Positions 1 to 7,226 of a DNA stretch of 12,572 nt are shown piece by piece. Position numbers and translations under genes: made by a program. The notes under the pieces were generated by a model. The model was given only the letters and a program-made list of their open reading frames with translations, made no database searches and was not told the DNA's origin. Origin of the DNA: a bacterium UBP17_UBA6191 (lineage in GTDB: Bacteria > Muiribacteriota > UBA6191); contig DITF01000195.1 of assembly GCA_002422125.1 (NCBI GenBank), positions 1 to 12,572 of the forward strand, in the 5' to 3' direction. Each line of letters begins with the position of its first letter. Position 1 is the stretch's first letter.

Positions 1-1328
1 TCTTAAGTGGATTTACCGACTCTCATCCTCAGTCCCCAGAATCATCGGTACAAGGAAATCTGGAGCTTTTACATCGCATCCAAAATCTGTTCTCGCAAAT
101 TACCGGACTACCAGCCGTGACCACCCAGCCTGTTTCCGGGGCCCAAGGAGAATTGGTTGGTATCAAAATGTTTCAGGCCTATCATCGCGATCACTCAAAA
201 ACAGTTCGCGACATTATTCTACTTCCCCGTTCGGCCCACGGCACCAATTTTGCCACGGCAACTGTTGCCGGATATAGTGGTATTCAACTGATTGAAGCCG
301 ATGCCAGCGGGCAAATGGATATAGCCCACCTCAAATCGCTCTTGACTCAGTTTTCAGGTCGAATTGCCGGAATTATGGTGACAAACCCCAATACCTGTGG
401 GATCAGCGAAACCCGCTTTAAGGAGGTCGCAGATTTGATTCATGCCGAAGGCGGTCTGGTATATATGGACGGGGCCAATATGAACGCCATTGCCGGTTGG
501 TTAAATCTTGGGGCCATGGGTGTAGATGCCGTGCACCAGAACCTGCATAAAACCTGGTCTATTCCTCATGGAGGCGGAGGTCCTGGGGACTGTGTGGTCG
601 CTGTCAGTGAAAAACTGATCGATTACCTGCCCGGGATTCAGGTCATAAAATCAGAAGCAGGGTTCAAAACAGTTCGGGCTCCAAAATCAATTGGTTCTTT
701 TCATAGGCACTTTGGAAATTTTGCCCACAAGGTTCGCTGTTATACTTACCTTCTGGCCTTAGGTGAGGAAGGCATTCGTAAAATGTCGGCCACGGCTGTT
801 TTATCGGCTCGCTATCTTTTGCACAAACTAAAACATGCCTACCCCAGTCTGCCTGAAGGCTCAGTTGAACCTAGAATGCATGAATTTATCCTGACCTTGC
901 CTGAGTCTGCTTTTGCAAGTCTGGAAAAAGCCGGGGTTACTCATGCTCAGGCCATTGGACGGGTTGGTAAGCTCTTTTTGGATTTTGGATTACATGCTCC
1001 TACCGTTGCTTGGCCTGAAACCTATGGACTGATGATTGAGCCCACAGAAAGCTTTAGCAAGGCCGAACTGGATAAATTCTGTGAAGTCGTTTTGGCCATC
1101 CAAAATCTTTTGCACGAACATCCAGAGGTATTGTTAACTGTGCCTCACTTCACGCCCATTAACCGAGTCGATGATGTCTCTGCCAACAAAAATCTGGTTT
1201 TATCAGAACACCTAAAGGCATTGCCCTACCGCATGCAAAACTCAATCGACCCAACCGAGCTGGTTCAAATGCCCGTACGGGATATCTGCGTCAAAATTTT
1301 GGAAGCTCATAAGCTAAGTCGCTTTTAG
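1..1328 (+). CDS. gcvPB: Glycine decarboxylase (P-protein) PLP-binding C-terminal half / subunit 2, 5'-truncated by the window edge
   Basis: This is the PLP-dependent P-protein of the glycine cleavage system, which decarboxylates glycine and passes the aminomethyl group to the lipoyl group of H-protein in the cytoplasm. The frame is open from base 3, so the real start lies outside the window; the GTG at 117 is internal, because the upstream residues (ITGLPAVTTQPVSGAQGE) continue the family sequence. About 441 residues are visible. Diagnostic stretches are SGAQGEL, LLPRSAHGTNFATA, VYMDGANMNA and NLHKTWSIPHGGGGPGD. The PLP lysine of the NLHKT motif is at 549-551. In the motif, WS replaces the FC usual in the family. 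The length fits a split subunit GcvPB (about 480-500 aa) or the C-terminal half of a fused GcvP; the window cannot separate these. No gcvH or gcvT is present. Its last 15 bases overlap the convergent glycosyltransferase gene. Confidence 0.93.
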   Translation, partial: LSGFTDSHPQSPESSVQGNLELLHRIQNLFSQITGLPAVTTQPVSGAQGELVGIKMFQAYHRDHSKTVRDIILLPRSAHGTNFATATVAGYSGIQLIEADASGQMDIAHLKSLLTQFSGRIAGIMVTNPNTCGISETRFKEVADLIHAEGGLVYMDGANMNAIAGWLNLGAMGVDAVHQNLHKTWSIPHGGGGPGDCVVAVSEKLIDYLPGIQVIKSEAGFKTVRAPKSIGSFHRHFGNFAHKVRCYTYLLALGEEGIRKMSATAVLSARYLLHKLKHAYPSLPEGSVEPRMHEFILTLPESAFASLEKAGVTHAQAIGRVGKLFLDFGLHAPTVAWPETYGLMIEPTESFSKAELDKFCEVVLAIQNLLHEHPEVLLTVPHFTPINRVDDVSANKNLVLSEHLKALPYRMQNSIDPTELVQMPVRDICVKILEAHKLSRF

Positions 1329-2414
1329 ATACAAATCAGAATAGAGTTTGCCCACCTTTTCCCAATCAAACACCTGAGTCAGTTTGCGGCAAAGGTGGCT
1401 TATCTCTAGGAGGTTCTGGGTCGTAAGCAGATCTTCAAAGGCTGCAAGAAGAGAGCTAGGTACAGAATAATCAATCAGGCGACCCGTTCTACCTTGGTTG
1501 GGAATGTCCATAACAAAGGCACGGTAGGCTTCGTTGTCCTGAAGGATAGGGATACAGCCGGCAGCCATGGCTTCGGCAACTGCCAGACCAAATCCTTCAT
1601 AGCGGGAGGCCGACACCACAAACCCAGCCCCCACCAGTAAGTTTTTCAACTGCTCATGGGGAACTTCGCCATGTACGGTTAATCCGGCCTGGTTTAAGAG
1701 ACTTGGATGAATATGCCCCGGCCAGTTTCCACCACCAATCAAATGAAGCTCAGCCTGAGGATATTTCTGTTTGAGTTCTAAAAAGCGACTCAGTAATAGA
1801 TCAATTCGTTTGGATGGGCGATTGGCGGCAACATGAACTAAACAATAGGGATTGATGGATTGTCTTTCACACTCAAACCCCTGCCAGTTAATCCCATTAG
1901 GCAGAAGTTCCGTGTTGGGAAACAAAGGTGAAAATCTAAGATAATCGGCAACCGAACAGGCAGCAATTTTTTGGGCGCGCTTCAGATAATGGGGCAAAAC
2001 ACCCACAAAAAGCATATTTTTAAGAAACAACATACGGTCGGTATGAAACCAGCCCCCATGCGTTGTGACCACCAGTGGTTTCAAACCAATTTTAGGCAGC
2101 AAAAAGGGCAGCATGGCATCAACACAATGATAATGAATCAAATCATAAGCCATAAAATCAAAATCACCAAATCTAGGCCAAAAAAGAGATGTCATTCCCG
2201 GTGCCGAAATTCGATGAATTTTTAGTGTCCCCCAGCTCTGTTGTAAAACTTCCTGGGCTGCTAGTGTTTGAGATCGATTCGAAAACAGGCGATTTAAAGT
2301 CAAAATCTCGCTTTGATGGCCGGCCTTAAAAAGTTCTTTACACAATTCGAGCACAAACTGCTCCATGCCTCCCGTTGATGGCCAGAATTGTCTCACCACA
2401 TGTAAAATTCGCAA
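1314..2414 (-). CDS. Glycosyltransferase family 4 (GT-B fold), last gene of the polysaccharide run
   Basis: A 366-residue GT4-type enzyme that probably transfers a sugar from a nucleotide-sugar to a growing surface glycan at the inner face of the membrane. The N-terminal domain starts MRILHVVRQFWPSTGGMEQF, the usual Rossmann strand plus GG loop of GT4. The C-terminal domain has HVAANRPSKRIDLLL, AELHLIGGG and the EX7E catalytic motif (E273 and E281 in SRYEGFGLAVAEAMAAG). The start is TTG at 2414, supported by AGGAG six bases upstream; the next gene upstream in the run ends 15 bases away. The stop overlaps the convergent glycine decarboxylase gene by 15 bases, leaving no room for a terminator between the two. 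The sugar specificity cannot be read from the sequence. Confidence 0.92.
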   Translation of the reverse strand: MRILHVVRQFWPSTGGMEQFVLELCKELFKAGHQSEILTLNRLFSNRSQTLAAQEVLQQSWGTLKIHRISAPGMTSLFWPRFGDFDFMAYDLIHYHCVDAMLPFLLPKIGLKPLVVTTHGGWFHTDRMLFLKNMLFVGVLPHYLKRAQKIAACSVADYLRFSPLFPNTELLPNGINWQGFECERQSINPYCLVHVAANRPSKRIDLLLSRFLELKQKYPQAELHLIGGGNWPGHIHPSLLNQAGLTVHGEVPHEQLKNLLVGAGFVVSASRYEGFGLAVAEAMAAGCIPILQDNEAYRAFVMDIPNQGRTGRLIDYSVPSSLLAAFEDLLTTQNLLEISHLCRKLTQVFDWEKVGKLYSDLYLKAT

Positions 2415-2420
2415 AAATTT

Positions 2421-2425
2421 CTCCT
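2421..2425 (-). promoter_or_regulatory. Shine-Dalgarno AGGAG that fixes a TTG start
   Basis: On the minus strand AGGAG is followed by six bases and then TTG at 2414-2412. No ATG or GTG is equally well placed, and the TTG immediately precedes the conserved RILHVVRQF strand. This is the deciding evidence for the unusual start codon of the GT4 gene. Confidence 0.75.
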
Positions 2426-2429
2426 GGTA

Positions 2430-3425
2430 TCAGAATTGGTAAAGATTTCTCTCTCTTCTTGCGAGATGGAAAAAACCGCGCCAATAAAAGCCACTATGAG
2501 CCAAGGGATACAAAAGTACGATCACAAAGGCATTCAAAAAATCCGTGAATCCCAAGCGCAGGTTTCTTAGAATCAAAGCCGCCAGAAAAACATACTGCAC
2601 AACTAAAATAAGCGGGGAAAAAATCAGGGGACTGAGTAAGAGATGTAACAGAATCAAGTCACTGACAAAACCCCTTAACTGGTAAGTTCCAAGCCGTCCT
2701 TTTTGAAATGGAGTACCAATCATCACAGAAGCCTGAGGATTTTTTTGCTTAAAATAGGCATCAAACCAGTATTTTCTGGCATCACGTAACACAAACCAGG
2801 AATCAGGCTCCTTTTCACTGGGGTGAAAGGCCAGAAGGTCTTTTAATAACACGGTCTGGCCCTCAAGGCCCATCCGTAGACCAAGATCCGTATCTTCCCG
2901 AAAGTGCAATCGGCCCTTTCTGCGAAAATAGTTTTGATCAAATCCACCAATTTTTGTGAACACATCTCTTCTGATTAAAAGATTGCCTGCTCCAAATCCC
3001 CCAATGTAATCACTGCGAGCCGCCACTCGATCACGAAGTCCCGAGGTCTTTTCCACCTCAGTAACTCCCTCGATCAGAACTAAATCAGGAGCAGGATTGT
3101 ATTGGCAAAGGGTCACAAATGCCAAAGGATCACACACCAGATCATCATCACAAAACCAAACCCATTCCCCACTACTCTGAGATACACCATAGTTTCTGGC
3201 AAAAGACGGACCACGACTCTGGGCAAACCAGAAATATTGGGCCTGAAACTCCTGACTTAACTTTATGTAGGCTGGGTGTGATGCTGCTTTACTGCCATCT
3301 GAGACAATTATAATTTCGCGAATCAGTTTGGGATTCGCGGCTTTGGCCTCAGATATGGACTGGAGTAAGTTGCGAAGAACCCCTGGGCGATTGCAGGTTG
3401 GAATAACTAAGCTGATGCCTTGCAT
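2430..3425 (-). CDS. Glycosyltransferase family 2 with C-terminal membrane segment
   Basis: A 331-residue GT-A fold enzyme. It opens with ISLVIPTCNRP and has IVSDGS (42-45) and the metal/nucleotide-binding DDD at residues 93-95 in WFCDDDL. The acceptor-side motif FREDTD lies at 175-180, the ED-acid pattern that supplies the catalytic base in this family. From about residue 255 to 290 the protein is strongly hydrophobic, followed by a second hydrophobic stretch, so it is probably tethered to the inner membrane by its C-terminus. It starts at ATG 3425 with a modest GAGG nine bases upstream, inside the 3' end of the ligase gene (19-base overlap), which argues for translational coupling. The donor sugar is unknown. 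Confidence 0.92.
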   Translation of the reverse strand: MQGISLVIPTCNRPGVLRNLLQSISEAKAANPKLIREIIIVSDGSKAASHPAYIKLSQEFQAQYFWFAQSRGPSFARNYGVSQSSGEWVWFCDDDLVCDPLAFVTLCQYNPAPDLVLIEGVTEVEKTSGLRDRVAARSDYIGGFGAGNLLIRRDVFTKIGGFDQNYFRRKGRLHFREDTDLGLRMGLEGQTVLLKDLLAFHPSEKEPDSWFVLRDARKYWFDAYFKQKNPQASVMIGTPFQKGRLGTYQLRGFVSDLILLHLLLSPLIFSPLILVVQYVFLAALILRNLRLGFTDFLNAFVIVLLYPLAHSGFYWRGFFHLARRERNLYQF

Positions 3426-4753
3426 ATATTCTGCCTCAATAAAAAGAAAAAATAAAAGGACATCACCTGTAGCTTAAAAATTGGTTCAAAAAAACTGACT
3501 AAACTCATGGCTAAAAACAAGGCTATCACAAGTTCCACTTGAAGTTTGTCCCAAAACTCATGGGCTTGTTGACGGGCTCTTAGAAGTTGTATCCATACGG
3601 CAATCCAGAAAATAAAATAGCCAAAAATACCTACTAGACCTGTTTCCGCAGCCAATCCCGGATAAAAGCCATCGGCATCCTCAAACTTGGTTAAGTGCGG
3701 ATACAAGCCTAAACCAATGCCAGAAACCGGGTTATTCACAAATAAGCGCAGGGCCTCGCGATAGTTCTCGAGACGACCAAGGGTGGAGCGAATGTTATAG
3801 GCAATCACTGGATCAGGGCTGCCGGAAAATAGGTAAAAAATACTTGTGATACGGTTATATACATCCTGAGGCATTATAAACAGGGACCCATAGGCCAGCA
3901 TGGGCACAAAAATCAAGACAATTGGGATTTTAACGGCATTGCGGCGGCTTAAAATCCAGGTCCCAAAACGAAGTAAAAATAATACCCCAACGACTACGGC
4001 AACCATCAGGATTCCATTTCTGGACAAGGAGAGGCGAATACAAAAAAGCGAGGCCAGAAGACCAAGACCAAACCAGAATCGCTCTAAGTCATTGCGGGCC
4101 CTAATCAGAGCCAAACCATGATACACAGTCATCATAGCCCCATACATGGAAAGAACCAATGAGTCCCCAAGGGTGGCAGGAACACCTAAGCGAATACTGA
4201 CTTCTCCATCAGCCGTGCTAGCAAACTGAAAACCAGACAATCTCTGAATCAGACCAACCAGGGTAACAATCAAAGTGCTGGCCGTAATGCAGTATAAAAA
4301 CCTCTGGTAATGAGCCTCAGATAGCCTAAGCATCACAAACCAGACCAGCAAAAAATTGACGGCATAAGATACCCAGTCACGAATAGAAATGAGCCGGTCC
4401 TGACTCATAAATGCCAGCACTAAAAGCACAGCCAAAAACAAAAGACTCGCCTGTGAGATAGAATCCATACGGCTTAAAGTTTCACGGCTAAGCGGCCTAG
4501 CCATCAGTGAAACAAAAAACAAAAGTAAGATCACATCGTACCAGTTCAGAATTCGTCCATATATCAAAAGGCCTTGATCGGGGAACAAGGGTAGAAAAAA
4601 GCCTAAAAAAAACAGAAGGGCCACCTCAAAATTTCCATATTTAATCGTAGGACTTAAAAAGGCAAAGGCTACCGAGAAGATAAAAGCCAGCACAATCTGA
4701 TTGAACCAGACCAACAAAAACACAAGTAGTGAGGCCACCAACAAAACTAACAC
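3407..4753 (-). CDS. O-antigen ligase / Wzy polymerase family membrane protein
   Basis: A 448-residue integral membrane protein with about ten or more hydrophobic segments. It belongs to the WaaL/Wzy_C type, whose members join or polymerise undecaprenyl-linked glycans on the periplasmic face of the inner membrane. Family marks are SLSRNG near residues 242-247, a conserved arginine region in ligases, and a large periplasmic loop containing NPVSGIGLGLYPHL (341-354) and then GLAAETGLVG, the typical Wzy_C signature. The start is GTG at 4753 and overlaps the stop of the upstream glycosyltransferase by 7 bases. Whether it is a ligase, a polymerase or a protein O-glycan transferase cannot be decided from one sequence. 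The lack of a visible flippase or chain-length regulator in the window means the pathway is incomplete here. Confidence 0.88.
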   Translation of the reverse strand: MLVLLVASLLVFLLVWFNQIVLAFIFSVAFAFLSPTIKYGNFEVALLFFLGFFLPLFPDQGLLIYGRILNWYDVILLLFFVSLMARPLSRETLSRMDSISQASLLFLAVLLVLAFMSQDRLISIRDWVSYAVNFLLVWFVMLRLSEAHYQRFLYCITASTLIVTLVGLIQRLSGFQFASTADGEVSIRLGVPATLGDSLVLSMYGAMMTVYHGLALIRARNDLERFWFGLGLLASLFCIRLSLSRNGILMVAVVVGVLFLLRFGTWILSRRNAVKIPIVLIFVPMLAYGSLFIMPQDVYNRITSIFYLFSGSPDPVIAYNIRSTLGRLENYREALRLFVNNPVSGIGLGLYPHLTKFEDADGFYPGLAAETGLVGIFGYFIFWIAVWIQLLRARQQAHEFWDKLQVELVIALFLAMSLVSFFEPIFKLQVMSFYFFFLLRQNICKASA

Positions 4754-5751
4754 TGACTCTCTCCTAATGTCTCAGAAAAATCCAGTATAGATTGGGCCAC
4801 ATCTTCCCAGCTTGGTACCCTACATTGTGTTTCTAAAAAGCTGCGCCATGATTGTAATATAGCTGGATTCTTTTCCAGAGCTACCAGCTTTTGGGCCAAA
4901 TCTATGGGGGACTTAAAAAAATCTCCATTCTGATTGGGTAAAATCTGATCTTTATTTCCACCAACCCGGGTTGCTAGAGCCGGTAATGAGGCATAATACA
5001 TCCCCTCGGCCAAAGCCAAAGAACAGCCTTCATAGTAGGAAGCATTGATCTGCAAATCAGCTCTCTTTAAACACTGAAGTACCTCAAAATGAGGTAAACT
5101 ACCCAAGGGAATCACAGCCTCATCTTCTGATCTGTTGCCAAAATCTCCCAATACCAGAAGCTTCCAGGACGAACCCAAAAAACGAGCTTCTTTTACGGCT
5201 TTTTCAATCCAATCAAAGCGTTTTACCTTATCCATGGGCCGGCCACAAAACAGAGCCAGTTTTTGATTCGTGTGCTCCTTTTTTGCAATCCCCAACTCGT
5301 CGCTAAATCCACCCCCAGAGTGCACAAGGTGAATTGGGCCCGTGTAGCCCATCAAACGAACTTCTCGCATAGCCTGCCGTGACACAGTTACCACTCCACT
5401 AAGACCGGTATACGATGATTTTTCCATCAGAAACCAGGACCAGAACTTACGGTGCAACAATAGCCAGGGGCGGGCTATCCAATTACCTAAAATGGTGCCA
5501 TGGTAAATATGCACTCGTTTTTTTGAGTCAGGCTTTGGGCATTGTCCGTATATGGCCTGGGTAATAACCAAATCAGCCTGATCTTTTGGGGCCTGATTTA
5601 AGGGACGGACAACAAAGGGGGAACCTGGATTACTATCTGAGTATATAATTACCTCATGCTTTTTCATGAGGGCTTTAGCCAGAGATAGTATGTATCGCTC
5701 CACTCCTCCAGCACGAGTCAGATCATAAGGAGCAGGCAGAGCAATCATCAT
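4747..5751 (-). CDS. Glycosyltransferase family 4 (GT-B fold)
   Basis: A 334-residue GT4 enzyme. The N-terminal domain carries the GG loop (AGGVERY, residues 15-20), and the C-terminal domain has LFCGRPMDKVKRFDWIEKA, KLLVLGDFG and the EX7E motif (E241 and E249 in YYEGCSLALAEGM). It starts at ATG 5751 in an ATGA overlap with the stop of the TPR-like gene, or at the adjacent second ATG, so the genes are translationally coupled. Its 3' end overlaps the O-antigen ligase gene. It shares only the family pattern with the other GT4 gene of this run, so the two probably add different sugars. It is expected in the cytoplasm at the membrane surface. Confidence 0.9.
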   Translation of the reverse strand: MMIALPAPYDLTRAGGVERYILSLAKALMKKHEVIIYSDSNPGSPFVVRPLNQAPKDQADLVITQAIYGQCPKPDSKKRVHIYHGTILGNWIARPWLLLHRKFWSWFLMEKSSYTGLSGVVTVSRQAMREVRLMGYTGPIHLVHSGGGFSDELGIAKKEHTNQKLALFCGRPMDKVKRFDWIEKAVKEARFLGSSWKLLVLGDFGNRSEDEAVIPLGSLPHFEVLQCLKRADLQINASYYEGCSLALAEGMYYASLPALATRVGGNKDQILPNQNGDFFKSPIDLAQKLVALEKNPAILQSWRSFLETQCRVPSWEDVAQSILDFSETLGESQC

Positions 5752-6389
5752 AGGGGTTCTGCAAAAATTTTCTGTTTCTGGCGACTGGAAAACAGCACAT
5801 CAACCAGTTGCAGATAGTCGTCTTTGTACCAGTCTTTGAGCCGAAGGTAATTTTTTAGAGCAAATCCAATCGATTTGAGCCACATCTCCTCGGAAAACCC
5901 CGATCTAAGAAACTGCATATTACTGCCCCATTCCACTAATTCCTCAAAAAATACGGAGTAATAAAAATAGTTGTTGGGATCAGCCCCACAGGCATTTTGC
6001 ATGGATTTAATGTAACCCCCGTACCCATCCACAGCATTGTACAATCTGGCTTGAAGGGCATAAAGCTGGGCTGAGATTCTGTGCACTTGGGGATTGTGAG
6101 GATTAAACTGAATGGCCCTATCAATGTTTAGCCTGGCCTCTGTTAGAGAATAAGTCTGGGGCTCAGACAAATGTTTTTGCATAATGGATTGAGCCAAAAT
6201 CTGGTAAGCCAGATAAGCCTTCTGATCTTTGGTTAGATAATGTCTAGCAATTTGGATTGCTTCTTCATGATCCTGCTTCTCAAAGGCCTTTTGCATAGCC
6301 ATCTGAAGGTTCTCGCGTTGGAAAATTTCAAGACACAAACCCAAGGCCATTAACAGAAGAAACAGGACCAGGTAGACTCTTGAAAACAT
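5748..6389 (-). CDS. Membrane-anchored TPR-like protein of the polysaccharide operon
   Basis: A 213-residue protein with one N-terminal hydrophobic helix (VYLVLFLLLMALGLCL), probably an uncleaved anchor leaving the rest in the periplasm. Residues from about 30 to 125 are helical with TPR-like spacing: repeated A..A pairs, EEAIQIARHYL, and AIQFNPHNPQVH, a typical TPR turn. It starts five bases after the stop of the DUF2993-like gene and overlaps the next glycosyltransferase by ATGA. Proteins of this sort in polysaccharide operons often scaffold synthesis or export, but no specific role is shown here. I do not recognise a named family. Confidence 0.75.
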   Translation of the reverse strand: MFSRVYLVLFLLLMALGLCLEIFQRENLQMAMQKAFEKQDHEEAIQIARHYLTKDQKAYLAYQILAQSIMQKHLSEPQTYSLTEARLNIDRAIQFNPHNPQVHRISAQLYALQARLYNAVDGYGGYIKSMQNACGADPNNYFYYSVFFEELVEWGSNMQFLRSGFSEEMWLKSIGFALKNYLRLKDWYKDDYLQLVDVLFSSRQKQKIFAEPL

Positions 6390-6394
6390 GGTAC

Positions 6395-7186
6395 TTAAGA
6401 ACCAGACAGTTCGATATATCCTTGCTGAATCTTGATTTCATCAAGCTCGATTTGGATTTGCTCTACCAGAGGAAATTTTTTCAGCTTTACGATTGGATTG
6501 ATACGACTTAACAAATTACCCACCACAAACCCCGGTACAGGCAGAGAATTTAAACTGACATTGGAGGCTCTGAAATCCACAGTCTGAAAATCCCGATTTA
6601 CCTGAAAGGAGCCCTCGGTTCTAACCTTGGAATTAAAAAATAGGGTTCTTACTCTGGCCACAAAAAACATTTTACCATCTTTTAATTCAACCTTGGGATA
6701 CTGAAGATTTAATCGTTTCTGTGAGGCTTCCAAAAAGGCATTTAAATCCCCTTCTTCCACGCGCATACGAAATCCCATATCACCTACGGACTGAATCAAC
6801 AATTTTTTCTGGGACTTTAAGGCTTCTACATCAAACTTCAAATCCCGAACACTGACATGTCCGCGATGCACAGCCAAATCCTCAATGCCTTGCATGCGGC
6901 CCCCACGGAAGCGAATGTCAATGCGGGAAAATTTTCCCTGCAAAATGTCTTGGGCTGGTGTGGGCCAGAACAATACGCGCATGGAGTCATCAGCCTTCAG
7001 ATACTCTCCCAAAGCCTTTTCAAATTCCGTACGGATTTCACGCAGCTCGAGATTCGGTTCAAGACTACCTAAAGAAGCCGAGACATTTTCCGTCTCTTTT
7101 TCTTCCAGATCAAGATCCAGAATCATGGGGGCTGACCAAACAACTGTAAAGAAACTCAGTGTGAAGAATAACTTAATCGTGTTCAT
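6395..7186 (-). CDS. DUF2993 / LmeA-like exported lipid-binding protein
   Basis: A 263-residue protein whose ATG at 7186 is followed by a signal peptide (MNTIKLFFTLSFFTVVWSA). An in-frame extension to 7339 would put a cysteine-rich, non-conserved tail in front of the signal peptide and overlap the upstream gene, so I reject it. The body has the DUF2993 look: IDIRFRGGRMQGI, VSVRDLKFDVEAL, a long run of beta strands, SNVSLNSLPVPGFVVGNLLSRINPIVKL near the end, and a final strand LDEIKIQQGYIELSG. This family (LmeA in mycobacteria) binds phospholipid in the envelope. It sits 40 bases behind the large lipoprotein gene and 5 bases before the TPR-like gene, so it is probably co-transcribed. The family call is by pattern recognition only. 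Confidence 0.72.
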   Translation of the reverse strand: MNTIKLFFTLSFFTVVWSAPMILDLDLEEKETENVSASLGSLEPNLELREIRTEFEKALGEYLKADDSMRVLFWPTPAQDILQGKFSRIDIRFRGGRMQGIEDLAVHRGHVSVRDLKFDVEALKSQKKLLIQSVGDMGFRMRVEEGDLNAFLEASQKRLNLQYPKVELKDGKMFFVARVRTLFFNSKVRTEGSFQVNRDFQTVDFRASNVSLNSLPVPGFVVGNLLSRINPIVKLKKFPLVEQIQIELDEIKIQQGYIELSGS

Positions 7187-7226
7187 AACTTCGCCATCGG
7201 ACAAATCCGAGCAAAGTTTGACAGAT

